From positions 62,007,512-62,071,511 of the forward strand of contig NC_088863.1 in the NCBI RefSeq assembly GCF_032884065.1: a stretch of 64,000 bases of DNA, read 5' to 3'. The translations under genes and the position numbers were made by a program. The stretch is from Artemia franciscana. Taxonomy: Eukaryota; Arthropoda; Branchiopoda; Anostraca; Artemiidae. Shown here piece by piece: positions 47,503-64,000 of this stretch (positions are counted from its first letter, which is position 1; every line of letters starts with the position of its first letter). Under the pieces are notes generated by a model, which saw nothing but the letters and a program-made list of their open reading frames with translations, was not told where the DNA came from and searched no databases.

Positions 47503-47967
47503 AAATTTAATTAAAAATGATCTAACAAAATATTTTACTAAACCAATTTATAATAGTACTGAACCAACTACGAAAAGGCCTTTGAGACAGGCTGCTAAAC
47601 AAGCAAGATTAGCTTTAAGAAATTGCATCTAATCATTTTATTCTCTTTAGTTTGAATGAGTTTATATTTCTTCATTTCATTCTTTTCGCCAGTCCTGGTT
47701 GAACTTCGCTGAAGTAAGGATGCTAGGGCTATATTTTTAAAAAAATTTGTTTTAATAAGTGTTTTTATATTCAGTTTTAATTCTCACAATTTGATGTAAG
47801 TTCTTTTATATATATATATAGTATTGTATTGTGCTGAAGACGGCCCTTGGACATAGGGCCGAAATATCTACATAAATAATTTCCATTGTCTTGAAAAAAC
47901 TTTCCCTATTGTTTCTACGTTGTATTTGTTTGTTATGGAAAGGCAGTGTGGTCTTCGTCGCTATTTT
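47503..47967 (+). repeat. Penelope-like element, left direct repeat (pseudo-LTR)
   Basis: Near-identical to 50404-50869. It includes the last ~42 codons of the element protein and its stop (47630-47632), then the 3' UTR, the hammerhead-like core and the start codon region of the complete ORF. It therefore represents the tail of an upstream, truncated tandem copy. Confidence 0.88.
47834..47864 (+). ncRNA. Hammerhead-ribozyme-like core, left repeat
   Basis: CTGAAGA at 47834-47840, then CGGCCC, a 9-base loop, GGGCCG and GAAA ending at 47864. This matches the conserved CUGANGA - stem II - GAAA order of hammerhead ribozymes, which are known in Penelope-like elements. Stem III and the cleavage site cannot be assigned confidently; stem I may need pairing with sequence outside. 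Confidence 0.55.
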
Positions 47968-50403
47968 CGTCTAGCTTATGGGGAGCAGTTGACCTATGAT
48001 ATCTTTTATTTTATTAGTCTAGGTAAAAAAACATGCTAATATTATCAATCAACAAAATTTTTTAGAATCCTGTAGAAAGGAAAACCTTATTCCCAAGTCT
48101 TTAAGATATAAATTACATTTAAATACCCGAAAAGAAGCGCAATTTGCCCATACACTACAGTTAAAAACCCTAGTCCATATTATTAAGGACAAAAAACAGA
48201 AACGACATACTATTTCTTCAGAGAGAAAATCGTTGGAAACTTTTTTGCTGGAAAACCTGTCCACCGTTGATTTTGCTCAAGTTGTTAGATTAGAAAGGAA
48301 TTTGTTTAGCCACGATTTTCGCTTGTCCAAGGAACGCCTCTATAAAAAATTAGAGGGCTTACGAAATGAATCTTCGATGAGAAACCGTATTTATTCTCCA
48401 AGATTCACTCCTGGGCCTGCTATCGTTAACCTCTCTTCTAAAACATTGGAACCCCAGGAAATCGAAACACTAGAAAAAGGTCCAAAATTTTCTTTTCTAC
48501 CGAAACAGGTTCCTGTGGCAGATATAGTTTCCTCTCTAGAGTCCGCTTTGCATAAACACTATCCTTCTGTCTCTAACCCGGATGAAGTTAGATCTGGTCT
48601 AATAAATATCCTCTATAATAGCCAAAAAAAGTTTAAGCCTCCTACTAATTCCACACCGGAAAATCTGCATGACATAAAAATACTATCTAATCTCCGAAAA
48701 GATCCTTCTATTATAATAACTAAAGCAGACAAAAGCAATTCACTTGTTGTCATGAATACAACAGACTATGACAACAAAATTTTTTCGCATTTAAATGACA
48801 CAATTACATATCAAACAATAACTCATGATCCTACTGATCAGTTCACTAATAATATTATAAATGAATTAAAGCAGCTAAAACAAAATGGTAAAATCACCCC
48901 ACAACTATACAATAAATTTTTTCCCCGTGGTAGTTTCTGTCCTAAACTCTACGGTTTACCAAAAATACATAAACAGGGTATTCCCTTAAGACCTATTGTG
49001 GCTTGTACTAAAGCTCCCGCTGCCAATATTGGAAAATGGCTTTGTGCAGCTTTCAAACCTTTATTGTATTCTCAAAATTCCTATATTCATAACTCGGCAG
49101 ATTTGATTAAAAAACTTAGCAACACAAGTATTTCAGAAAACACAATAGTTAGTAGTTTCGACATTGTTTCCATGTACACAAATATAGATGTAACTATTTC
49201 AGAGGAATTATTAAAAAACAAAATAGAAGAAAATTACCACTTGATCGAGACTTCAGCGACAGGAATTGATTGTGAAGTTTTAATGACTCTTGTTAAAATT
49301 TGTAATAAGTTTTCTATGTATTTTCAATTTCGCGATTCTTTTTATCAGCAAAAAAATGGATTACCCATGGGGGCACCTTTATCCGGGCTACTAGCAAATA
49401 TTTACGTCGAGAATCTTGAGAATTGGGCATTGAATTCTTATTTTCTAAAACATGTCTATTGGGGTCGTTATTTGGATGACGTAATTTCACTTTGGAATTA
49501 TGGGGAAGCTGAACTTCGGGGCTTCTTAGATCATCTTAACACTTATGACCGAAATTTGCAGTTCACCCTTGAAGTTGAAATTGAAAATAAACTACCGTTT
49601 TTAGATGTATTAATTATTCGTAAAGCTGATGAACTGGATTTTACTATATATCGAAAGCCAACACAAAACAATAGATATCTTCACTTTAATTCAAATCACC
49701 CCCCACAAGTTAAAAGAGCAGTTGTAATTTCCCTCATTGATCGTGCCCTAAATATTTGCTCCCATTCATACATAAATGCAGAAATAAATTTTATCAGAGA
49801 TATTCTTTTTGGTAATGGATACCCCATTCCTTTTGTAAATAAAATAATTAGCCGTAGAATAAAAAGACATTCTTGTAAAATCGAAGAAGATACTTCACAA
49901 TGTGAGGCTATTGATAAGCCCTCAAATATTGTCTATCTTCCGTATATCCCAAAGATTACAACAAAATTAAAAAATATTTGCACAAAAAATAATCTGTACG
50001 TAGTTTTTACTAATAATTTTAAAATCATCAATTTCTTAAATTCGGGTAAAGATAAGACCCCAGTTACTCGCCAAAGAGGGGTCTATCAAATACCCTGTGA
50101 TTGCGGAAAATACTATGTCGGCAGGACCCATCAGAATCTAGACAAAAGGTTACATCAGCATAAAAATGACATAGACAAGGCCTTAATTTCAAATGGTTCC
50201 AACAATTCCTTTGATTCTGCTCTAGGTTGGCATATTTTTAATAATCCGTCCCACATGATACTTTTTGAAAACTCTTCACTCATTAGTAATGATTTGGGAA
50301 TAAAACAGGTGGTTCGAGAATCAATTGAAATTAATCTCAAAATCAATAAAAATATTTCTTTGAACAGGGACTTGGGGGAATATTCACTAAATTCTTTATA
50401 CTT

Positions 50404-52844
<2,441 letters not shown>

Positions 52845-53090
52845 TTAACTGCAAGTAAGGAGTGACATTAAAATTTAAAACAAACAGAATTGTTCCGTAT
52901 ATGAAACAGGTTGTACCCTCCTCCCACCTCGCTCTTTACGCTAAAGTTTGACTCTGTCACAACTCTACTTTTTAAAACAATAAAAAACTTTAGCGTAAAG
53001 AGTGAAGCGTTGAGGAGAGGACAACCCCTTTCATATACGTAACAATTTTTGATCGCTTTAAGTTTTAATGTAGCTCCTTAGTTGCAGTTA
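52845..53090. repeat. Long foldback palindrome
   Basis: Arms of about 105 bp (52845-52949 and 52985-53090) with a ~35-bp spacer. The inner ends are TTTACGCTAAAGTTT and AAACTTTAGCGTAAA. Confidence 0.85.
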
Positions 53091-53911
53091 ATAAACCTTG
53101 TTTTTTTTTTTAGTTTAATATCTGTACATTTTTTAGTTAATGAATGTTTTGATTTTGGCTCACCGCACATGAATAATTAAACAAAATTTGCACATTAATT
53201 TTTTTTTCTAAATAGCTTTCTCATAGTTTTGATCAGACAATTTTGATAAATAAAGGGGTGGAGGAGGCCTAGTTGCCCGCAAATTTTAGGTTACTTAAAA
53301 ATGAAATTATAATTTTTTATTTTTTTAGGAACGTTTTTGTTAGTAATAGATATAAGTAACTTGCGAATTAACTTACGTAATGAACTTCTATATTTGTGTA
53401 TTTTTATTACGTATATGAGAGGGTTCGCCCTCTCATATACGCGTATGAGATGTCTCGCCTTTTTTTTCTCATTGTTTTTTTTTAACTAATGCTAGAAAAT
53501 CCTGCGCCCTCTTTATGGAAGTTTTCTTCCCTCGTGATAAATTCTCCATGGAAAGTTCATCCCACGTAAACCAATACCCCCGACCCACCCTCACCCCAAC
53601 ACGAAGAATTCCCCCTGAAAACGTCTGTACATTTTAAAATAACCATTACTGTATGTAAACCATGGCCAAGTTTTGTAACTTGCAGCACCTCCCCCGGGAA
53701 CTGTGGGGGATGAAGTCATCCCCAAAGATATAGTTATTAGGTTTTCGACAAAGTTGAACAGAATGGCTATCTAAAAATTTTGATCTACTGATTTTTTTTT
53801 GGGGGGGGGGGGGAGTGCGTGGGAGGAAGCCTAAGAGTCCTCCAATTTTTTCACTTCAAAAGGACACTAGAACTTTTAATTTACGTTAGAATGAGCCCTC
53901 TTGCAATATTC

Positions 53912-54586
53912 TTATTTATGGAATAATGGTCTTTGCTCTCGCGATGTACCAGCAAATTTAGAAAGCCAGGTACGATTTATATTAGAGAGTCAGGAAATTC
54001 AGCATTGGCAAGGGCTGGTTCTTGATTCTACAACCCTACAACATTATAATCAGGCAAAACCTAGTTTTGGGGAGGAAGTTTATTTTAAACTTAATTTATC
54101 GGCTATGATTTTACGTCGTTGGATTCAGCTTAGGGCAAATTGTCTTCCAATCCAGAACAGGCAAAAAACGTTCGACAAAAATAAAATGATAGTATGTCCT
54201 GATAGGCGGTATCTTTGTCCTCTATGTAAAGATGATGATGAAGACTTGGATCATTTTCTCCGGAAATGCCCGGTGCTCTTGGATTTACGGGAAATTTATT
54301 TGCATGGGATTAATTTGATGCTTCCGGGTATTCTACAAAATAGTAACCCAACCACAATATTTCGAGTGGGAGTATATATAGAAAAATCTTTAATAAGAAG
54401 AAAAAGTTTTATATGATTAATTTCTTTTGTAGTTAGATTAGGTACTTTTTGCGTTGAATTCTGTTTTTTTTTTGTGCGTGCTCGTACTGTTGTTAATTTC
54501 CTTGCTTGTCTGTTATTTATTTATATTTTGTGTGTATATGGCCCACGGGTTTTTGAAATACACTTATCTATCTATCTATCTATCTA
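53912..54586 (+). mobile_element. 5'-truncated LINE fragment with (CTAT)n tail
   Basis: Inserted in block B2 only; the site is empty at about 12655. It is flanked by a short TATTCT duplication and ends in ATCTATCTATCTATCTAT. The open frame to 54416 encodes a C-terminal LINE domain with a zinc-binding cluster CPLCKDDDEDLDHFLRKCP, as found after the reverse transcriptase of many non-LTR elements. The reverse transcriptase itself is missing, so it arrived by truncated reverse transcription. Clade not assigned. Confidence 0.8.
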
Positions 54587-55555
54587 TTCTAGGACCACTG
54601 GGTTGATACGATCACCCCTGAAAAAAAAACGCATCCGTGATCTGTCTTCTGGCAGTAAATACAAATTTTTTTAGATAGGAACTTGAAACTTCTACAGTAG
54701 GGTTTTCTGATACGCTGAATTTGATGGTGTCATTTTCTTTAAGATTCTACAACTTTTATGGGATGTTTTTCCTATATTTTATTAAATAAGGCACATTTTC
54801 TCAGGCTCTTAGCTTTTGATGGGTAAGAATAAACTTGATGAAACTTATACATCTAAAATCAGCATTAAAATGCGATACTTTTACTAGACCCACCGAGCCG
54901 AAGCTAATTGTCTGGTATAAAGACCATGACAACCAGTTATTGTCTCGAGCTCACGCCACAAGATTTTGAGTGTGGTGACTATAAGACAAAAGTACCAAAA
55001 GGTTAGGCTTCAAAGGTGGATATAAACCAAAATCTAGAGAGGGGGCAAGGGAGTGTGACAAGGGTGCCAATATCCGACAAGTTTATTTAAAATAAGAAGA
55101 ATAAATGTAATAAGGGCCTTAGAAAACCATGGGGAGAGGTAGTCAAGAGGCTTGACTCCCCCCCCCAAAAAAAGTTGGTCCAAACGTAACAAAAATGCAA
55201 GTAAAGTAATTTCAGATGTGTTTTTTTTTTAAGTTTTTGTCAACCCTTTTTTTCTTGCTTAGTAATTTTTTGGAAAAACTGGCGGCTTCTTAATTCTTCG
55301 TTTTTGTTGTTGTTTTTTTTTTAGAATCGTTAGTATATAACAGAAAGTCAAAAAAAAGATGAACAGTCGGTTCAAAATAAAGTTAGAGTTAAAATTCTAG
55401 TCTGCAAGCAAGCAAGGATGTGCTTGATTCCTCAATCATTTCTAGTAATAATTCATTTGCACCCAAAGCCGTTTCAAGGGTTGGTGGTACATACTAAATT
55501 ATTTTATCCTTCTTAAGTACCCGAGTTCTAAACCAAAGATGACCATTGTCATTAT

Positions 55556-56130
55556 CCCCAATGTTCTATCCCTAGTTCGTGAAATTCATATTATAATTCT
55601 TCCAAACCTTTTTCAAATATGAGGAAACGCCATGGACCTAGGATATTCTACTTTTTACACCTTCACTGCATCCATATTCTTAACAAACAATGCTACCCAA
55701 ATGAGTGAAGCCATTCGCTAGATTGATTTTCTTGCTATTTAACATTAATGTTTTACACTCAATTATTTCCAGCTTATTTTTTCTGTTTAAGACTAAATAG
55801 AAATTTAGCATTTTTAACATTAATTTTCAAATCTATGTTTGTACCTTGAACCCTCAAAATATCAAAAGATTAATTCATATTGCAAGCATTTCTACCTAGG
55901 ACTTAAATTTATCAGCAGAGTCTAAGCCTAAGGGAGTTTTATCTCCTCGTTTGATTCCATGTTCTTTGCCAGGTTCTCTTGGACAAAGTCCATCATATAG
56001 ATGGGGATTGAACACCGCCCTGCTTAACCCTTGATTCAATATCAAACCCACTATTCACCTTGTTCCCTACCTTAACCAGAGCAATGTTGTTCTCGTACAC
56101 TTTTAGGACTAATCCTTTTAATGTAAATTG
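55556..56130 (-). mobile_element. Old RTE-like LINE fragment, block B2 copy
   Basis: Same decayed fragment as 14088-14625. Confidence 0.6.
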
Positions 56131-59100
56131 ATTTTTTTTTTAACTATTTTTCTCGACTGAAAGTAAGGAGCAACATCAAAACTCAACACGAACATAAATT
56201 TTTTTGTATATAAAGTGGTTGCCACCCTCCCCAATACCTTAATCTTCACGCTAAAGGTTTTTAACACTTTAAAAAAAAAGCTTCCCGTTCTAATGAAACT
56301 GTCCTTGTGTTTCAGGAGTGGTTCTTAAAAAATTCGGACAAATAGTTGAACTTTAGCTAGAGCTAAGTATTAAAGAGCGGGGTAACCCCATAGTACACGA
56401 AATAATTTATGTTCGTTTTGGTTTTAAATGTTACTCCTTACTTTCATTTGAAAGATTTTTTTTTTAATTCCTGATCATTTTTCAAATAATGCTGGTAAAT
56501 CTGGCTAATCCTCCATGATAAATTCCCGCCCTTCACGCGAAACTCCTCCTTCAAAAGTTCCTCCCATGTAAAATCCCTTCCAGGTAACTCCGTCCTTCCT
56601 GAGTTACCTCCCCTCGTAAAATTCATTGCTGAATATTCAGCCTGAAAAATTCGTCTCGGCATATCCTAATCACTCCGGAAGCCGCCCCCCCCCCTGTCCT
56701 CCGCTGAAATTTTTCTCGGAAGTCCAAACACGCTGAAAATTTCCCCCGAACATTTCTCCCAGAGCATCTCCACATGCAAACTTGAGTACGCAGAGAGGAA
56801 ACTAAAAAAATAAAAAGTTTCATACGGGAATCCTGTCAAATAAATATCTCCTGGAAAGTTTGCCCGAGCAAATTTCCGTCCACACAGAAAATTATCCCCA
56901 TAGAATCACACTACAAGCACGAAATCCTCCCCCTGAAAAGAGTCTGTAAACTTCCCAATAAGAAATACTATATGTAAAAAATTAACAAATTTTATATCTT
57001 AGACATATCCCAAGGGGCTGGGGAGAGGGTCATGTTATCTTCAAAGAAATAGTTTTGAAACTTTTCAACTATGCTGAATAAAAATGTAACCTCAATATTT
57101 TGTCCGCGGGGGGGCTAGTTGTCCTCCAATCTTTTTGGTCACATAAAAAGGGCACTAGAATTTTTCATTTCCACTCAAATGAGCCCTCTACCGATGTTCT
57201 AGGACTTTTGGTTAGATATGATTACCCCTGAAAATAAAAACAAAGAAAAACGCATCCGCGATCTTTCTTCTGACAAAAAATACAAACTTCAACGTATTTC
57301 CAGAAAGAAGCTTTAAACTTCCACAGATGGATTGTCTGATACGCTGAATCTGGATCTAGGCATTTACGGACCGAAAAATACCCCCCGCGGAAGGTTTGTC
57401 TCCAATCATTTTCGGCTTCTAAAAAAAGGACCAGAAATCTCAATTTCTGATCGAATGAGCATTCTCTGAAGTTTTTACGACCATGAAGCACAGGTGGGGA
57501 TGAGGAAGTAGCAGTCCCCTTCCTATACGGAATAAATTATGGGTTTAATGTTACTCTTCACTTTCATAATAACAGCGTAGGCCAGAAAAGTTCCCAAAAA
57601 TCAAAGGAGATTAAATATCAATTTCAAATTTTTTATACGTTAAAAAAAAACAATTCTATCCACTCCACTAAGAAAAAATTACACCTCAAACAAAAGTCCT
57701 GGATACGGCCCTGGGGGAAATAAGGTATCTCCTCCTTCCCTAAGGTAAATTCGCTCTCGTTTTACAATTCTAAATATTTGCATATAAGGGCTTCAAACAC
57801 ATTCAATGAGTCTCCCTAATTGTTTTTTAATTAGAGAGCGATGGAAATGCCTCACAAGGGTGCGTTATAATTCCAAAACATCTCAACTCTCATTGAGCCT
57901 TCAGACAAATATATTATTAGTTCTAAGGGAGAGACGAGGGGAGGTAGAAATTGATATATAATCCCTAGGGCCATATCCAAGACATTTGTTTGTTGTTTTT
58001 TTTTTGGGGGGGGGGGATACAGAAAACTTTAAAAAATATGTCAAAAATGTTAAATTGATATTCGATATCTTGATTTCTGGGAATATTTCTTGTCTACGCT
58101 GTTATCATGAAAGTAGGAGTAACATTAAACACCAAAATGAGCAGAATTTATTCCAAATGAGCTGAAAAATTCATCAAAATATTAAAGTGATATTTAATCC
58201 CTCTTGATTTCTAGGAGTATTTCTGGTCTACGCTGTTATTATGAAAGTAAAGAGTAACATTAAGCCCCAAATGAGCAGAATTTATTCCATATATAAGGCG
58301 GACTGTCCCTTCCTCATCCAGACCATATCTGGCAGAAATAATTATTCAATTTTCTTAGTCCCAACCTGTACCTCTGTTCACTCCATCATAGGGCAATCCT
58401 TAAGTTTTAAATTATTTTCTTTAACCTTTACCTTAAGCTGTTATAATAGCTCAGCCCTTAAAAACAAGAAAACCAAAATTAAAAGAAACAAAAATATAAA
58501 AATAAAGATTATAGGATACTCTACAATATATATTCTACCTCTATTTTTGAATAAACGTAGAATATTCCGAAATCCCTCCTTTTTATTGTTCCTTTTGTCA
58601 TATTTTTACTTCGACTACTCAGCTTTCAAACGTGGGAGAATTTTAGGAAGGGAAGAATTAGCCAAGAACTATTTCGGTTATTCTTTAATGTCCGTAAGTC
58701 AATAAGTGATCATAATAGATGTGGCCATAAAGTGAGATAGAAAGTCTCTCTTCATGACTTGTAGTCTCGATTTATTTGTTGTTGGATCTCACTGTCATTG
58801 CATAAACAAAATTTGATGAATTCAACTCGGAGAATACTATTAACATTCAATTACTTCCGTAAATTGTCTTTCAATGCATTGTATTTTTGCGTTTTCATGA
58901 GAGCAAGTGAGACAATATCAAACAGTTCGTGGTTATGAACTGTAGTAAGGAGCGACCCGGCTCAATAGTAAACGAAACTCTAAAAAACGGAATTTCGATG
59001 CTAAAAGATATATCAAAAGAATCGGATTTTTATACTGATTTTAAATATATAAGTTTCATCAAATTTAGTCTTTGTCATCAAAAGATACGAGCCTGAGAAA

Positions 59101-59874
59101 ATTTGCCTTATTTTGGAAAATAGGGGGTAACACCCCTTAAAAGTCATAGGATATTAACGAAAATCGCACCATCACATTCAGCGTATCAGAGAACCCATTA
59201 GAAAAAATTTCAAGGTCCAATCTACAAAAATGTGGAATTTCGTATTTTTTTTCCAGAAGACAAATCACGGGTGCGTGTTTATTTGTTTTGTTGTTGTTTT
59301 TTTTTTTTTCCCAGGAGTCATCGTATCGACCAAGTGGTCCTAGAGTGTTGCAAGACGGCTCATTCTAACGGAAATAAAAAGTTCTAGTGCCCTTTTTAGG
59401 TGACCAAAAAAATTGGAGTGCACCTAGGCCCCCTCCCACGCTCATTGTTTTCCCAAAGTCAACGAATCAAAATTTTGAGATAGCCATTTTGTTCCGCATA
59501 GTCGAAAACCATAATAACTATGTCTTTGGGGATGACTTACCCCCCACAGTCCCTGGGGGAGGGGCTGCAAGTTACAAACTTTGACCAATGTTTACATACA
59601 GTAATAGTTATTGGGAAGTGTACCGACGTTATCAGGGGGATTTTTTGGTTTGGGTGAGGGGTTCAGGGGAGGGGGCTATATGGGAGGATCTTTCCTTGGA
59701 GGAATATTTCATGGGGGAAGAGAAATTCAATGAAAAGAGCGCAGGACTTTCTAGCATTACTATAAGAAAAACAATGAAAATATAAACATGAAAAAGTTTT
59801 TTCAATTGAAAGTAAGGAGAAGCATTAAAACTTAAAACAGAGATTATTACGCATATGAGGGGTTCTAAAAATAC

Positions 59875-59932
59875 TTTAGCATAAAGAGCGAGGTATTTAG
59901 GAAGAGATAAATACTTCGCTCTTTATGCTAAA
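59875..59932. repeat. Small internal inverted repeat
   Basis: 25-bp arms (59875-59899 and 59908-59932, one mismatch) with an 8-bp spacer; the sequence resembles the inner part of the terminal foldback. Confidence 0.8.
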
Positions 59933-60371
59933 AATTTTTTAAGCAATTTCAACTATTTATTCTACGGCCTTTTTGATTCAGGGGTCATTCTTACAGAATT
60001 GGGACAAAATAAGATTTAGTGTGAAGAGCAAGGTATTAACGAGGGGGCCAACCCTCTCATATATATAATCAAAAATATAAGAATATAAAAGTTTGTTACG
60101 TAAGTTAATTCTTAAGTTATGTATTTTTTTTTACTAATAAAAACGTTCGTTAAAAATTAAAAGATCTAGTCGCCTTTTTAAGTAACCGAAAAATTGGAGG
60201 GCAACTAGGCCTCCTTCCCCACCCCTTATTTCTCAAAATCGTCTGATCAAAACTAATAGAAAGCCATTTAGCCAAAAAAAGAATTAATATGCAAATTTTA
60301 TTTTAATAATTTATGTACGGAGAGCCAAAATCAGACATGTATTAATTCAAAAACTTTCAGAAATTAAATAT

Positions 60372-60654
60372 AAAAAAAACAAGTTTTTTGAAATGAAAGT
60401 AAGGAGCGACATTAAAACTTAAAACGAACAGAAATTACTCCGTATATGAAAGGGGCTTTTCCTCCTTGACACCCCGCTCCTTGCGCTAAAGTTTGATTCT
60501 TTCTCGCAACTCTACTTTTTAAAACAATAAAAACTTTAGCGTAAGGAGCGGGGTGTCGAAGAGGAAAAGCCCCTTTCATATACGGAGTAATTTCTGTTCG
60601 TTTTAAGTTTTAATGTCGCTCCTTTCTTTCATTTCAAAAAACTTGTTTTTTTTT
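60372..60654. repeat. Long foldback palindrome
   Basis: Arms of about 121 bp (60372-60492 and 60533-60654) match with only about four mismatches; the spacer is 40 bp. A transcript through it would form a long, almost perfect hairpin. Confidence 0.92.
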
Positions 60655-60790
60655 ATTTAATTTACTTAGGATTGATGCATTTAGGTTAACTCTATACCAA
60701 GCCACTTGAAAAATGGTCGATAATTTACAAGTGGCTTCTTTCGGGGCCGATCCAACGAAAACGTGCCTGATCCAAAATGTAGGAAAAAAA

Positions 60791-61494
60791 TGTCAAGAAA
60801 AAAGGAGAAACACGCCATAAAATGGAATAATTGTGAATTCGCTCGGAATATTTGAATTTAATTTACAGCACTGACTGAAAAGAGTATAGACCTTTGGTAT
60901 AGAATATGTTCCCTTTTCCCCCAATAATTTCATCCTTCATCGCGACCACAACCGACAAATTTTTTTCGGTGTTTTGACTCTCCCGAGATGTTACAAAAAT
61001 GGAATATGTCGCACTTCCAATTACCACACCCGATTTACGAACCTGGCCGCTAGATGCCAAAACGAACTTGAACTTTAAAACGAAATCGAATAATGGACTT
61101 AAATAAATATATCTTTAATCTCACATTTTCAAGGAATTGGTAAGAACTACTGGCCTGCCTTCTAATACTTTATTTCTGTGGTTGTATTAAATTTAAGATG
61201 AAAGTCAGGGTTAGGGTGAACAGGCTCTACCAAATGAAACCAGGCCCTATGGTAAGGGTTAAATTGTTTAGAGCTTGCTTCTACGGGGCAATGCCTCTGC
61301 ATCTTTAGAACCCAATTGACTGAATAATATGTAGTCGGAAATTAGTTGTTTGTATAAAGGGCCCTACTTTATACATTGAACTGGTTAAATACCCAAACAC
61401 GAATACCTAGGCCCAATGCTCGCAAACACAGATCAAGCCAAACTTATTAGCTAAAAATGGTCATGTTATAGTCATACCTGTAAATAATAAAAAA
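60791..61494. other. No recognisable gene
   Basis: Unique sequence; nothing recognised. Confidence 0.4.
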
Positions 61495-61830
61495 AACAGC
61501 GTTTTTTAAACTGAAAGTAAGGAGCGACATTAAAGCTTAAAACGAAAAGAAATTACCTCGTATATGAAAGGGGCTGCTCTCTCCTCGACGCCCCGCTCTT
61601 TACGCTAATGTTTGACTCTTTCTCCCAACTCTACTTTTTAAAACAGTAACAAACTTTAGCGTAAAGAGCGGAGCGTTGAGGAGGGAGCAGCCCCTTTCAT
61701 ATACGAAGTAATTTCTTTTCGTTTTAAGTTTTAATGTCGCTCCTTAATTTCAATAAAAAAAAAAAACTTTTTTTATATTTAATTTCTGAACATTTTTGAA
61801 TCGATGCATGCTTTGGTTTTGGCTCTCCAC
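61495..61830 (-). repeat. CAAACAG-family 3'-end fragment with foldback
   Basis: Foldback arms at 61508-61613 and 61651-61753, followed by the subterminal GGTTTTGGCTCTCCAC word in reverse orientation. It abuts a zinc-finger fragment at 61830. Confidence 0.8.
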
Positions 61831-63973
<2,143 letters not shown>

Positions 63974-64000
63974 TATATATATATATCTATATTTACAGGT
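63974..64000 (+). mobile_element. Start of another Helitron 3' region, cut by the window end
   Basis: (TA)n followed by CTATATTTACAGGT, matching the stretch after the (TA)n in copy 1 (7281-7296), now on the plus strand. Confidence 0.4.

Larger units (their letters stand above)
52845..54881 (-). repeat. CAAACAG-family element, near complete, carrying a LINE insertion
   Basis: Read on the minus strand it runs from 54881 (5' end truncated) to the foldback at 52845-53090. The order of internal landmarks is that of 58919-60660. The LINE fragment 53912-54586 interrupts it; the remaining length is about 1.36 kb. Confidence 0.75.
58919..60660 (+). repeat. CAAACAG-family element, complete copy (unclassified, ~1.74 kb)
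   Basis: It starts CAAACAGTTCGTGG, with a small palindrome (ACAGTTC 58922-58928 / GAACTGT 58937-58943), and ends after the foldback at 60372-60654 with a T-rich tail. The B1 block has the uninterrupted site GACAATATTTACTTAGG at about 24275-24291, which fixes both limits within a few bases; a duplication of AT at most is seen. No protein of note is encoded. Neither LTRs, TIRs, CTRR nor a poly-A tail is present, so the class is unknown; the name is mine. Confidence 0.8.
53371..60790. repeat. Segmental duplication block B, copy 2 (B2)
   Basis: Collinear copy of B1, ending after the motif GGGGCCGATCCAACG near 60745-60790. It provides the empty site for Helitron copy 2 (near 58285) and a filled site for the CAAACAG-family element, whose empty site is at about 24281. 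Confidence 0.85.

Noticed and set aside
58241-58705. 154-aa frame in block B2
   Set aside because: The B1 equivalent (17911-18240) has indels that destroy the frame; composition is typical of AT-rich noncoding DNA.

Overview
The window is repeat-dominated eukaryotic nuclear DNA, most likely from an arthropod. The evidence is: AT-rich sequence with long (TA)n tracts, non-LTR retrotransposons with simple-repeat tails, Helitrons, a Penelope-like element, a C2H2 zinc-finger array and an ankyrin-repeat gene, with no operons or ribosome-binding sites. From memory, the RTE-like element and the CAAACAG-ended repeat resemble branchiopod crustacean (brine-shrimp-type) sequence; I could not check this.

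Layout. 1-9.3 kb: block A1, which contains a 1,218-bp tandem duplication and then an ankyrin/SOCS-type gene driven by a TATA promoter with two TGACGTCA sites. A Helitron sits inside the gene's coding region. 10.9-11.6 kb: a zinc-finger pseudogene. 12.2-24.4 kb: block B1, carrying a second Helitron (16.2-17.9 kb) and a complete two-ORF non-LTR element with a 15-bp target-site duplication (18.3-24.0 kb). 24.9-28.9 kb: an RTE-like element into which two opposite-strand copies of its own family have been inserted. 29.4-32.6 kb: a highly homogeneous C2H2 zinc-finger gene, broken by a frameshift and a stop, with a decayed tail. 34.3-38.4 kb: block A2, a second copy of block A whose ankyrin-gene remnant lacks the Helitron. 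38.4-47.1 kb: mostly unique sequence with one plausible spliced exon, a low-copy repeat pair and a CAAACAG-family copy. 47.1-51.1 kb: a Helitron end, then a nearly intact Penelope-like element with hammerhead-like cores, bracketed by (TA)n. 52.8-60.8 kb: block B2, homologous to B1 but with a different set of insertions. 61.5-64 kb: CAAACAG-family and zinc-finger fragments, then a third Helitron.

The value of the window lies in its internal controls. The duplicated blocks A1/A2 and B1/B2 carry different insertions, so empty and filled sites can be compared inside one sequence. This defines ends for the Helitron, for a truncated LINE and for an unclassified 1.74-kb element (here called the CAAACAG family) that ends in a ~280-bp foldback palindrome. 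It also supports mobilisation in trans of the Helitrons, since three copies share the same dead helicase remnant.

Only two loci look like host genes: the ankyrin/SOCS gene and the zinc-finger gene. Both copies here carry disabling changes. No tRNA, rRNA or CRISPR array was found.
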